A stretch of 17,746 nucleotides of DNA from Thalassiosira profunda (GCA_036939355.1 JALLAP010000151.1:1-17746); one strand, 5' to 3'. Numbered from the stretch's first letter, positions 8,119-16,228 are shown. The notes: generated from the sequence alone by a model not told the origin. Program-made: numbers and translations.

Positions 8119-9037
8119 TCACATGATGACACACCCCGACTCCTCGGCATCACTCCCTTGTCGACCTCTTCGCGGTCTCCCAAACGGGTGTGGATCGCCC
8201 CGCTCCCGCACCCGATTCTTCCTCCGATCCTTCATCCGTTCCACGACATACTCCTTCCCCCGCATTCGCATCTTCGCCTCCGACAAATCCTCCCCGTTCA
8301 TATCAAAGTACGCCTCCTCGTACTCGAATCGAAATCCTCCATTGTTGTCCAGGTGATCGTGCTGCCGCTTCCCTTTTCGAGAATAGGGATTCATCTGCTC
8401 GCCCATCGGCCGGTCCTTGTCAAAGCTGAATCCAGCACCCAAGGGAGATTGATAGGAGAAGCCGTTCTTGCGGGGCGAGGCGGCCTCGGCCCGTCTCCGG
8501 GCGCGTGCGATTTCCTCCTTCATCATCCCGTCTCCGTAGTGCATGTCTGATGTGCAAATGCGTTGCAAGTGAATGAGTTGGTTTTCAAGATCAACCAACC
8601 ACCAGCACACTACAACCCCGCTCTTGGATATCACATTCACCACGAATTGCAACCCCAAACCTCTCACCGGAATGCCTTTGCCGATCGAACGTCTTCATCC
8701 CCGGCGGCGCCGCGGGCGAGTACACCTTTCGATAAAACGGATTGCGCTCCGCGGCCCGGCTCACACCCTTCTTCCGCACCCTCCCGTCTGCCCCCACGTC
8801 CACCCCGTCCAACCACCGATCGTACTCTCTCCGTTTGCTGTGATCCGAGAGGACGCGATACGCCTCCGATAGCTCCTGGAACTCGGCCGTCTTGACGTCG
8901 CACCCATCGTGGCGGTCGGGATGCAACGAGAGCGCGATGCGGCGGTAGGACGACTTGATTTCGGAGTGGGTGGCGGTGCGGGGGAGGTGGAGGAGCTTGT
9001 AGAGGTCCTTGCCGAACTGGTGGAGCGGGGCCGCCAT
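8119..9037 (-). CDS. J-domain (DnaJ-like, DNAJC type) protein with C-terminal CAAX box, two exons
   Basis: Spliced CDS is complement(8119..8546, 8668..9037), 265 aa. The J domain is near the N-terminus (about 10-76): D-L-Y-K-L-L-H-L-P, Y-R-R-I-A-L-S-L, the catalytic H-P-D at 39-41, then F-Q-E-L-S-E-A-Y-R-V-L-S-D and R-R-E-Y-D. There is no G/F region and no zinc-finger domain, so it is a type III (C) J protein that would stimulate an Hsp70. The intron join gives R-H-S-D-M-H-Y-G-D-G-M-M-K-E-E, a module seen after the J domain in other small DNAJC proteins. The C-terminal quarter is strongly basic (R-M-K-D-R-R-K-N-R-V-R-E-R) and the protein ends C-V-I-M, a canonical CAAX box, suggesting a farnesylated, membrane-attached chaperone. 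The start at 9037 has G at +4. Confidence 0.9.
8547..8667 (-). other. Intron of the J-domain gene (phase 1)
   Basis: 121-nt intron with donor GTGAGAGG after a split codon and acceptor CATCAG. It is the longest intron in the window. Unspliced, the frame ends shortly after the donor, with no J-protein continuation. Confidence 0.88.
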
Positions 9038-9398
9038 TATGGTGCAGGTGCATGCGGGTGCAGGTGCCTCCTCATTCACACATTCATATCCCCTTGCTGC
9101 ACCACGAGATTGCAAGTCAAAGTGCCCGCACGTTTTTTGCCAGCCGCCGCACTCCCGCGACGCGCACCGAACGAAGGAGGGTATCGGCAGCACGGCGGCG
9201 ATGGGTATTGTACAATAGGCCCCGAGGAAGGGTGTTGCCTGGTTGCGGTGGGTGGCGCGCGCGTGCTGGATCTACAATAGAGAAAGCTAGGTACGTACGT
9301 AACAACTGACACCTGTTTGCTGAAAATTTCACAAGCCAAGCAGGCAAGGGACTCTCAGCCCACCTACCTGCACACAAGTGATGAGCTGACGAACGACC
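9038..9398. promoter_or_regulatory. Divergent spacer between J-domain and U1-type zinc-finger genes
   Basis: 361 nt between divergent start codons. It contains a short direct repeat (GGGTGCAGGTGC-like at about 9046-9068) next to the J-protein start and a perfect TACGTACGTA palindrome at 9292-9301, about 100 nt before the zinc-finger ATG. The palindrome recurs only in other spacers of the window, so it is a candidate regulatory site. Confidence 0.5.
9292..9301. promoter_or_regulatory. TACGTACGTA palindrome
   Basis: Perfect 10-bp palindrome in the divergent spacer about 100 nt upstream of the U1-type zinc-finger gene. The same core recurs at 11377, 12520 and 17164, always outside coding sequence. 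Confidence 0.45.
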
Positions 9399-9938
9399 AT
9401 GAGCGATCGATTCATCCGCCACGACGGGTCTGACAATGGTGACATGTTTATTTGTGTTGCTTGCCGCACCGGTAGCATGCACAGAAATATTCTTCCATCG
9501 CATTTGGATGGGGCGGCCCACAGAGAATCGTTACGTCTTGAATGCGTGAAAGGAAAAGCAAAATCACTGACCCACAAGATCGATGCGTACTTGGAACACT
9601 CTCCGTGGAAACAGCGTATCAAGGCCGAGCTCTTCGATTTCATGTTCACTGACGGACATGTTGCGCCTTCGCTTAGCGATCCTCTCGATCCTCTTCCACC
9701 GCAAATCACACAGAAGCTTGACACGTACATCAAGCTCGAGAAGACATCGCTGCTGGAGCTGGCTGTTTGGAAAGCGAGTTGCCTCTGGTTCGATGGATCC
9801 ATGACCTTCTATTCCATGCAAGATATCCTCGATCAGTGGGCGATGGATGAAGCCTTCGACCCGGTGGCCTACAAATCCCGCCGCAGGTTCACAGGAAATG
9901 TGGCCGTCATCATGCGCGGTGTGCTGGAATACCTCTGA
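9399..9938 (+). CDS. Small protein with U1/matrin-type C2H2 zinc finger
   Basis: Single exon, 179 aa, starting MSDRFIRHDG at 9399. C19-x2-C22-x12-H35-x5-H41 matches the spacing of U1/matrin-type zinc fingers, which bind RNA or double-stranded RNA in known members. The rest is unknown: a charged middle, a Pro-rich linker (D-P-L-D-P-L-P-P), then a compact C-terminal helical domain (L-L-E-L-A-V-W-K-A-S-C-L, M-Q-D-I-L-D-Q-W, R-R-R-F-T-G-N-V-A-V-I-M) that looks like a conserved module, but I cannot name it. It converges on the next gene with 88 nt between stops. Confidence 0.82.
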   Translation: MSDRFIRHDGSDNGDMFICVACRTGSMHRNILPSHLDGAAHRESLRLECVKGKAKSLTHKIDAYLEHSPWKQRIKAELFDFMFTDGHVAPSLSDPLDPLPPQITQKLDTYIKLEKTSLLELAVWKASCLWFDGSMTFYSMQDILDQWAMDEAFDPVAYKSRRRFTGNVAVIMRGVLEYL

Positions 9939-10026
9939 GAGAGTTACTCTTGCAAATGAAATAGGACCTATCGATGTGAAATTGTCTCATGTCGCGCCAA
10001 CACATAGTGAATTGCATCCAATTCCT

Positions 10027-11211
10027 TCACGGATGGAGCTCCCGAAAATGCCTCCGGCAATACCCTTTCCGCATGGCGTAATTGGAGCACCCGCCATCGT
10101 ATTCGCACACTTTCCGCTCGGCCCCGTGCTCATAGCAAAATCCCTCCTTGTTCTGCGGCTTGTTGGAACACCCCCCTTTGTACTTGCAATACTTTGGCTC
10201 CAGACCGTGCTTGTAGCAATACCCTCCGTCTTCTTTTCCCAAGCCCACCTTTGCCACGTTGGAACATCTGTCGACGCTGCAGATCTTTCGGGATTGCACC
10301 ATCATGCCCCCTTCGTAGCTGGTGGTGATCGACTCGGCCCCGTGCCTGACGCAGACCCCTTTCCGGATTTGCTGGTTCGTGCATCCGTCGACCGTGCACT
10401 GCTTCTTGATCTTCTCTGCTCCGTGCGAGTGGCAAACCCCGTTCTTCACGCGAACGTTCCGACAACCCGGGTGCTTGCACCTCGGGATGGTGGCCCCGTG
10501 TCGAACGCAAACTCCTCCTCGCTTTGCGTGATTGGTGCACCCCTCGTGCCGGCATTCATTCTTCGCTCCGTGCCTCACGCAAACTCCCTTCTGCCGCGCC
10601 TGGCTCCGGCATCCCGCCACGCTGCAAATTCGGACCTTGGAAGGATCGTACTTTGCCTTCTTTTTGGCCGGAGGTTTGGCATCCTCGAAAGCATCATCAG
10701 CGCCAACGTTTGCATCACCATCCGCTGCCCGCTTTGTGGATTGTTTGATGTGTCCTCTCACCAGCGCCAGCCTCTGCTCCAAAACCTCCGCCTGCTCCTC
10801 CAGCTGCTGCTCATTGCAAGTCGACAGGTCGTGCTGCGCCACCAGTGGAGCATCGCCGCCCAACGCCCGCCCTCCCCCCGGCCACGCGGAGGGCACGCTC
10901 CTCACGTGTCCGTTTTCCGCCTCCAAATACGGACACGCGTGGGGATACCGCTTCCTCCAATTGTCCTTGCTCGTGTACGGCAGAAAGTACATTTTGTTGG
11001 GGTCGAATCCGAACCGATTTAGATGGGAGGTCACCACGTGCACCACATCTAAATTCGTGTTGTCGTCGAGCCAGGCGAATGCGTATTCGTCGTGGCCGCC
11101 CTTGTGGCGCTGCCGGGCGTGGAGGATGCCCGCGCGGTGGCGGCCGCGGAAGGCCTCCGGGACGTCGCTGCGGAGGGTGAAGGTGGTTTGGCCGACGGTT
11201 TGGAGCGGCAT
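10027..11211 (-). CDS. Seven-repeat Cys/His zinc-cluster protein ('WRKY19-like' repeat type)
   Basis: Single exon, 394 aa, ATG at 11211. N-terminal region (1-95) is a compact unknown domain ending in Y-F-L-P-Y-T-S-K-D-N-W-R-K-R-Y-P-H-A-C-P-Y. It is followed by a Gln/Glu/Leu-rich probable coiled coil (132-158), a nuclear signal P-P-A-K-K-K-A-K (180-187), and seven repeats from 196 to 390 of the form C-x4/5-C-x9..14-C-x3-H. The last Cys pair is usually G-V-C-V-R-H-G-A and the first pair C-x-x-x-G-C-x-N. Repeat 5 has a longer loop with K-E-D-G-G, and repeat 7 ends R-R-H-F instead of x-x-H-G. Such repeats are common in oomycete and ochrophyte genomes, where they are usually annotated as WRKY transcription factor 19-like, although no WRKY domain is present here. 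Probable DNA- or protein-binding nuclear protein. Confidence 0.88.
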   Translation of the reverse strand: MPLQTVGQTTFTLRSDVPEAFRGRHRAGILHARQRHKGGHDEYAFAWLDDNTNLDVVHVVTSHLNRFGFDPNKMYFLPYTSKDNWRKRYPHACPYLEAENGHVRSVPSAWPGGGRALGGDAPLVAQHDLSTCNEQQLEEQAEVLEQRLALVRGHIKQSTKRAADGDANVGADDAFEDAKPPAKKKAKYDPSKVRICSVAGCRSQARQKGVCVRHGAKNECRHEGCTNHAKRGGVCVRHGATIPRCKHPGCRNVRVKNGVCHSHGAEKIKKQCTVDGCTNQQIRKGVCVRHGAESITTSYEGGMMVQSRKICSVDRCSNVAKVGLGKEDGGYCYKHGLEPKYCKYKGGCSNKPQNKEGFCYEHGAERKVCEYDGGCSNYAMRKGYCRRHFRELHP

Positions 11212-11590
11212 GGTGAGGCGACTGGGGAGGAGATGGTGGTGCGGTGGTGCGAGTTGTTGCGGGTCGGCTGATCGGTTGCAGGTTGCGGCATGGCTGGCCG
11301 GCAGGTTAGTTAGCTCGGGCGGGTGAGATCGGTGAGGTGATGCATGCGTGATGCGTTGAGTGAGGAGCTACCTACCTACGTACATACGGACAATCGCCCC
11401 CTCCCGCACCGCATGCGCGCGCACCCACATCACCCCCGCTTCCTCGCCGCCGGCGCCCTCGCGGACGGACCTAGCTACTTAACGCCGCCGTCGCTGCCGA
11501 TATCCTCCTATTTCATACCACGACGCGGAGCGGCGGCTGGCCAGAAACAGCAACGCACGTAATTATATGCAATTGCAAAACTGATGGGTG
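11212..11590. promoter_or_regulatory. Divergent spacer with TACGTA element and upstream start codons
   Basis: 379 nt between the zinc-cluster gene (-) and the methyltransferase (+). It holds a TACGTA core at 11377-11382, preceded by CTACC repeats. A five-codon upstream frame (ATG 11567, TGA 11582-11584) and a second out-of-frame ATG at 11584 lie just before the methyltransferase start. No TATA box was identified with confidence. Confidence 0.45.
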
Positions 11591-12469
11591 ATGGGCGACC
11601 CCGAAAGACGCGAGGCGAGAGATGGCTCGGCATCGACGACGGACTCGTGGCTTCGGGAGGATTGCCTGGAATTCTACAGAAAGGAGCTGCTGCTCCTGGA
11701 CGACGGCGATGCTTCCAATCAACGATCGAAGAAGACGCGCCCTGCCATCCAGATCAGAGACCGGGTGGGCCTCCTGCGCGTCGGCATCGACAAATCCATG
11801 GTGCTGAAACGACGCTTCCCGAACGCGCAGTTTCTCGAGTTTGGCGTGCACGAAGGGAAGGATTTGTTGCGGATGGCAACATATCTCCGATCGGTGGAAG
11901 AGACTGATCGATCCCGGGGCATCAGCGGTGGCATGGGCAAACCCCTGGACGGCTCGCCCTACACCACCTTTCACGGCTTCGATTCCTTCGAGGGATTGCC
12001 GGAGGACTGGATCAACGGCCAGGTGGGCGAGGACGATCTGCCCCTGCACAGCAAGGGCGCGTTTTGTACGGGCGGGAAGGCCCCGGACCTTGATGACACC
12101 TGTGACATCAAGTTCCATAAGGGCTGGTTCCACGAAAGCCTGCCGTCGTTCCTGAGCGAGGGCGAGCACGGAAGCGCACCGGTGGCATTCGTGCACGCCG
12201 ACGCTGACCTGTACTCCTCCACTTTGACGTTTCTGGAACTCCTCTGTGAGAAAAAGCTACTGCGGAAGGGATCGGTCCTTGTCTTCGACGAGTATTGGAA
12301 CTACCCGGGATGGGAGAACGGCGAGTACAGGGCATGGAACGAGATCGCGGGGCGCTTCGGCCTGCGGTACGAGTATTTATGCTACCACGCGCCCCATTCG
12401 ACGAAGAAGCACAAGCACTACGGGTACCAATCGGTGGGCGTGTTGGTAACTAACAACCCGGGGCGCTGA
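11591..12469 (+). CDS. Class I SAM-dependent methyltransferase, TylF (macrocin O-methyltransferase) type
   Basis: Single exon, 292 aa from the ATG at 11591 (G at -3 and +4); the in-frame codon at 11588 is GTG. Family features: SAM-binding motif L-E-F-G-V-H-E-G-K (82-90); F-H-G-F-D-S-F-E-G-L-P-E-D-W (127-140), a hallmark of TylF-type enzymes; G-W-F-H-E-S-L-P-S-F (178-187); V-H-A-D-A-D-L-Y-S-S-T (201-211); and V-F-D-E-Y-W-N-Y-P-G-W (231-241). Asp205, Asp233 and Glu234 are in the places of the metal-binding acidic residues of TylF/NovP. In bacteria these enzymes O-methylate sugars; eukaryotic algal members are mostly uncharacterised, so the acceptor is unknown. No signal peptide or membrane segment is visible, suggesting a cytosolic enzyme. 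Confidence 0.87.
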   Translation: MGDPERREARDGSASTTDSWLREDCLEFYRKELLLLDDGDASNQRSKKTRPAIQIRDRVGLLRVGIDKSMVLKRRFPNAQFLEFGVHEGKDLLRMATYLRSVEETDRSRGISGGMGKPLDGSPYTTFHGFDSFEGLPEDWINGQVGEDDLPLHSKGAFCTGGKAPDLDDTCDIKFHKGWFHESLPSFLSEGEHGSAPVAFVHADADLYSSTLTFLELLCEKKLLRKGSVLVFDEYWNYPGWENGEYRAWNEIAGRFGLRYEYLCYHAPHSTKKHKHYGYQSVGVLVTNNPGR

Positions 12470-12757
12470 GTGGAATTGAATGGCAAATTGGCAAGTTCTC
12501 AGGACAAACAGTAGATACCTACGTACGTAAAATAGCTAACTCCCCCGCCGGCCGGCGCCGCGCGCGAGACCCCACACCCCACACCCTCACAACCCGCAAC
12601 TCACGGAGCGGGCTGGGCGGCTCTAGATACTCTAGTGGCGCATCCAGCTAGCGGAGCCCAAGCCTCTGCGCGCCGCTGTGGTGGACTGAATCTTCGTTCG
12701 CTGATCGCTGATCGCTGAGGTTCGGACGCTGCATATGATGGGTGTGGGTGATGGCTG
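12470..12757. other. Tandem spacer with TACGTACGTA and short repeats
   Basis: 288 nt between two + strand genes, so it holds the methyltransferase 3' UTR and the SGNH gene promoter. Visible: a perfect TACGTACGTA palindrome at 12520-12529; a GC-rich inverted stretch CCGCCGGCCGGCG at about 12545; a CACACCC run at about 12571-12587; and a tandem GCTGATC repeat at about 12699-12715. Confidence 0.5.
12520..12529. promoter_or_regulatory. TACGTACGTA palindrome
   Basis: Second perfect copy of the 10-bp palindrome, 50 nt after the methyltransferase stop and about 230 nt before the SGNH start. It could act in either gene's flank. Confidence 0.45.
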
Positions 12758-14161
12758 ATGGCTACGATGGCCCTGAGGGCGAGCTTTGCACCAATCTTCG
12801 ACATGAGGCGCCGGTCGCCGCCGCAGCATGGTGCATCAATCGATATGACCGACCAAAGCAATTTATACGACGATGGGTCTCCGCGGCGATATAGAGGCGT
12901 GGCGGGCTCCTGGCGGCTGTTCCTCCTTTTCGCATCAGCCATCTTCCTGCTGCTGGTCCTGTCCATGAAAGGCGACTCCGATGCGTCACCCACCGCGGCT
13001 GCAAAGGATGGAATATTGACAGTCGTCAGCCAACATCAGCGCCCAATTGTAATGGCCACGATTTGGGGATATTCCAGCGATGGGAAATGCGGCAAGGAGA
13101 TAGAAAGGAACCCGGAGAACGCAATTGCAAAAGTGGCGCTTCTGTCCGACCAGCACGAGAATAGGGGATCCGGCGCTTTCAGACAGGTGGACGAGCCCAA
13201 GCTCGTGGGAACGCTGTGGGAGACGTCGTTTCGACTCGCCATTCACCCGCCATTCCCATTTGAGGAGGGAGATCTTTGTTTCGAGGTGCACTGGCGGGTC
13301 GAGTACGCAGACGAAGAGAGTGCCTTGTCTGATTTTCCGTCGAAGAGGTGCAGCTTCCTCGGATCCCCGCGATTTCACCGCCCTTGGAACTGGCACGAGT
13401 GGAACATTGATCATGGGGAGCAGTGGCTTGTGAGGGAAAGTCGCGACGAAAGCTGGGGGGCGGACTACCTCGTGGCCGTCAACATGCTGAACGAGTTTAG
13501 GCATCCCTGTTCGCCGTCGATACGTGCGCCGGATTACACTGTTGCGATCATTGGGGACTCTCAGCCGCATTACATGTGCCAGCATCTCCTCTGGGAACTG
13601 CAAAAGACCAACTTAGAGGGCAAGGGAAAGGTGCGATGTTCGCAAATCAAGCAGACGCTGCAAAACGCAACCACCTTTCACGCCTACGCAGAAGAATTGC
13701 AAAATGCCACGGAGGACGTGGTGATATTCAATCCCTCCGGGTTATGGGAGGCGGCGTACGGCTCAATCGATGCATTTAGAGAAAACTTGCGGCGATTGCT
13801 TGAATACATACCAACAAAGACAAAAGATCGGCAACGGCACTTTTTCGCGCCCACCACTGCGGTGCACCCTGTCAACTACAAAGATCTGGGCAGGGACGAG
13901 CGGAAATGGAGCATGACGCAGGTGCGCGTGCGAGAGCTGAACAGAATTGCGAAACAGATGGTGATGAACGAGGCGAAAAAGCGCGGAGGCGACGAGTCGT
14001 CGTTGGGGATACTTCACACGCCCATCGACGCATTGTCGCTGGATCGAGAGGACGACCCCAAAACGCCGAGCGATATGCGTCACTTTGGAAACGAAACCAT
14101 TACGATGTTGCTGAAAGCCATTATGTGCGACCTGGATCGGAAAAACATAGTGCTAGGATGA
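12758..14161 (+). CDS. Type II membrane SGNH/GDSL-like (PC-esterase type) protein
   Basis: Single exon, 467 aa. The start at 12758 is the first ATG in frame (alternatives at 12767 and later). Topology: cytosolic basic N-terminus with R-R-R, one membrane anchor at about 52-70 (W-R-L-F-L-L-F-A-S-A-I-F-L-L-L), then a large lumenal domain with N-x-T sites at 303, 316 and 445. The lumenal part has G-D-S at 266-268 in the context A-I-I-G-D-S-Q-P-H-Y, and a D-x-x-H at 439-442 (D-M-R-H-F-G-N-E-T) near the C-terminus. This is the Ser and Asp/His arrangement of SGNH esterases and of PC-esterase/TBL-type polysaccharide O-acyltransferases. I infer a Golgi glycan acyltransferase or esterase; the substrate is unknown and the N-terminal lumenal domain (90-250) is unrecognised. 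A decayed copy of the last part of the gene follows directly. Confidence 0.82.
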   Translation: MATMALRASFAPIFDMRRRSPPQHGASIDMTDQSNLYDDGSPRRYRGVAGSWRLFLLFASAIFLLLVLSMKGDSDASPTAAAKDGILTVVSQHQRPIVMATIWGYSSDGKCGKEIERNPENAIAKVALLSDQHENRGSGAFRQVDEPKLVGTLWETSFRLAIHPPFPFEEGDLCFEVHWRVEYADEESALSDFPSKRCSFLGSPRFHRPWNWHEWNIDHGEQWLVRESRDESWGADYLVAVNMLNEFRHPCSPSIRAPDYTVAIIGDSQPHYMCQHLLWELQKTNLEGKGKVRCSQIKQTLQNATTFHAYAEELQNATEDVVIFNPSGLWEAAYGSIDAFRENLRRLLEYIPTKTKDRQRHFFAPTTAVHPVNYKDLGRDERKWSMTQVRVRELNRIAKQMVMNEAKKRGGDESSLGILHTPIDALSLDREDDPKTPSDMRHFGNETITMLLKAIMCDLDRKNIVLG

Positions 14162-14206
14162 AACAGAGATGTCATCAGACTGGCTTCGAGGGCGTCAACA
14201 ATCGTA

Positions 14207-14300
14207 CATTGTCGCTGGATCAGAGGACGATCCCAAAACGTCAAAAGTAACAAATACGATGCTGACGAAGGCCATTCTTTGCGATCTCAATCGACAGTAG
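14207..14300 (+). pseudogene. Degenerate second copy of the SGNH gene 3' end
   Basis: Nucleotides 14207-14221 are identical to 14031-14045 of the SGNH gene. The next about 19 nt match apart from a deleted G and one transition. After a gap, 14250-14300 reads T-N-T-M-L-T-K-A-I-L-C-D-L-N-R-Q-stop against the gene's T-I-T-M-L-L-K-A-I-M-C-D-L-D-R-K. Many of the differences are at third codon positions, so this looks like the remnant of a once-coding tandem paralog, not a recent slippage. The one-base deletion and the loss of the D-x-x-H region show it is broken. Confidence 0.75.
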
Positions 14301-14331
14301 ACACATCCAACGAGAACGCTCTCAGTGCGAT

Positions 14332-15633
14332 CTAGTTCCACCACCCTTTCGCTGGCTCCTTGCTATCTTTCAAATACTTTGCATTGGAGTCTTTGACATC
14401 GGGCATGAAATCCGATACAATCCCGAGAGCTTGATACATCATTCGAACATACGCGGGGCCGAGCTTCACGAGAGATTCGTACGATACCACCACTACGCCA
14501 TCGTTGGAGGGGATTGCACTCAACCTTCGTCGCATTCCGCCCTCTCCCTGATACTGCTTTGCCACCCAAGGCTGCAGTGTCGCTTGGGAAAGCGCTTCAG
14601 CTCTGTCGTCCTTCAGAATGTATTTGTTGATTGCGTTGACAATGATTTGCATTCCCACGTCCTCCTCTTGCTGCCTCAATTTGGTATCGGTGCAGTGCGA
14701 GCTGCTGCGCGCCGCAAAAGATATCTTGTCGTCCCTCACAACGATCACAAACACCTGCTCCACCCCGTGGGCATCGTGCCACTCCTTCGACTTGACAATG
14801 TCCAGCTGGTATCGGGTTGGGTACTTAATTGCCCTGCCGTCTAATTGTACATTCCAGAGGTCTTCTGCCATAGCACTGCATTCTTCCCTTTCGGTCAGGC
14901 TGGTTTGGTTCCTCGCGCACTGCGGTGGCAATACGACATCAACTACCGGTGGGTTCGGATGTTCCTGGCAGCTCCCTCCCCAGGGCAAGGAAAAATGTTG
15001 CACCTGAATGTCGTTCGTTTCGACGCATTCGTGGCCCTCCGCAATCGATTTCTTCACGAGACACTCATCCGACTCGTCGGTACACATCTCCATGCAGGGC
15101 GCCGATCCTTCCCGATACGGCCCCCTGTATTTGTATTGACTGTTTGTTGCCAACGCATCCTCGATGATTTTGGACACGAACTGCGTGCCGGAGCTCTCTA
15201 ATCCAATAACGGAGAAGATTGCCCGCGGCAGAATTGAGTAGGCACGACGGGTTGCCTGGGAATTATGTGCCACGCCCCGGTATGATAGATATGTTTGCGA
15301 ATAGTTGCCACCAACCCGCGGACTCCGGTCGGTCACAGATGCTCGTGAATAATTGCCACCACTCCGCAGGCGTATATTGTCACTCCGCAGGCGGATATTG
15401 TCAACCGCCGCGACGATGAATGCAGCGAGAAAGATGGCGGCGGGCGCGAGCCTCTTCAGTTTGGAGTTTGCATTTGCAGACGACTGCGAAACTGGCGACC
15501 TGCGAGGGCTGCCACGCGGAAAGAGGAGCGGCGCTGTCTGCACCTCCAGCTCACTCCGCGGACTGCCGTTTTCATTTGCATTAGGCGATTGCGTCATTGG
15601 CTGGCGCCGAGGACTGGGACTGGGGCTCGCCAT
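14332..15633 (-). CDS. Type II membrane sulfotransferase-like protein
   Basis: Single exon, 433 aa, ATG at 15633 in good context (A at -3, G at +4). A Ser/Pro/Asn-rich cytosolic N-terminus is followed by one membrane segment at about 60-78 (L-A-P-A-A-I-F-L-A-A-F-I-V-A-A-V) and a lumenal domain. Residues 139-152 (I-F-S-V-I-G-L-E-S-S-G-T-Q-F) resemble the 5'-phosphosulfate loop of PAPS-dependent sulfotransferases. R300 with a following Ser-rich segment, and V-V-V-S-Y-E-S-L-V-K-L-G-P (381-393), fit the later strand-loop and C-terminal parts of that fold. Eight or more lumenal cysteines and N-x-T/S sites support a secretory location. The stem has a duplicated D-N-I-R-L-R-S. Similarity is by motif only, so another P-loop nucleotide-binding role is possible. 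It converges on the SGNH gene. Confidence 0.75.
   Translation of the reverse strand: MASPSPSPRRQPMTQSPNANENGSPRSELEVQTAPLLFPRGSPRRSPVSQSSANANSKLKRLAPAAIFLAAFIVAAVDNIRLRSDNIRLRSGGNYSRASVTDRSPRVGGNYSQTYLSYRGVAHNSQATRRAYSILPRAIFSVIGLESSGTQFVSKIIEDALATNSQYKYRGPYREGSAPCMEMCTDESDECLVKKSIAEGHECVETNDIQVQHFSLPWGGSCQEHPNPPVVDVVLPPQCARNQTSLTEREECSAMAEDLWNVQLDGRAIKYPTRYQLDIVKSKEWHDAHGVEQVFVIVVRDDKISFAARSSSHCTDTKLRQQEEDVGMQIIVNAINKYILKDDRAEALSQATLQPWVAKQYQGEGGMRRRLSAIPSNDGVVVVSYESLVKLGPAYVRMMYQALGIVSDFMPDVKDSNAKYLKDSKEPAKGWWN
15361..15402 (-). repeat. 21-bp tandem repeat inside the sulfotransferase-like gene
   Basis: Two adjacent 21-bp units (15361-15381 and 15382-15402) differ at one base and encode D-N-I-R-L-R-S twice in frame, in the stem just after the membrane anchor. 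Degenerate G-G-N-Y-S copies follow. The repeat lengthens the stem without touching the catalytic domain. Confidence 0.9.
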
Positions 15634-16228
15634 CTTTTACGACACAAGATGTGCACTCCCTCAATCAGCGACTGCAAAAAATACAGCTAGCGTCCTACGA
15701 GGCGGCAGTTAGGAGGAAGCAGGGACGTGCGGGATGAAGCAGGGGCTGTTCGTGAGGGGGTTGGGAGATGAGGTGGACCAGGAGGTGGACCAGGAGGTGC
15801 ACCATTGATTTTGTGGTTGGTGTGGTGTTTTGAGGAGCGGAGGTTGTGCGGTCCGTGCGGAGAGAATTTGCGAGATGAGGTACCTAGCGTATCGTAAGTA
15901 GTATCCGCTCCTACCAAGCCAACTTATGTAGGGCTTTCAGCTTCACCCACAGGAATGCACACAGGAATACATCACCCTGCGTTTTGAACAGAGCGAATAC
16001 CAAGCGACGGAGTCTTTTGGGGGATGCGATCCTGCCGAAGGCCTGTGTTATGTGGACACGAGCCTCGTGAGCCGATTGCAATTCAATAGCGCAATTATTT
16101 CGAGCGCATGTTTGCAAGCCCGGTTATCGCGAGGATTCCTTCGTCTCATCTTCAGATAAGCTCTCTCAGGACCTGGCCGGCTCGGAAACGACGCAAACAC
16201 TAGCAGGATGGTAGATATTAAACATGCA
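15634..16228. other. Spacer between two - strand genes; no supportable gene
   Basis: 595 nt holding the sulfotransferase-like promoter and the LHC 3' UTR. A 12-bp direct repeat (AGGTGGACCAGG units) lies at about 15770-15800, and a CACAGGAAT pair at about 15948-15969. A - strand frame at 15911-16117 is open but has no ATG start and no recognisable family, so I do not call it. Confidence 0.5.

Noticed and set aside
7792..8356. Two + open frames in the spacer after the CUE-like gene
   Set aside because: The first begins at a GTG; the second runs into the antisense of the J-domain gene. Neither shows a recognisable family or conserved motif.
5228..8667. Introner-like (transposon-derived) introns, known in some algae
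   Set aside because: The five introns share splice-site consensus but no internal sequence similarity, terminal inverted repeats or target duplications that I can see.
15911..16117. 68-codon - strand frame between sulfotransferase-like and LHC genes
   Set aside because: It has no ATG start, and the nearest ATG is in a frame that stops after a few codons.
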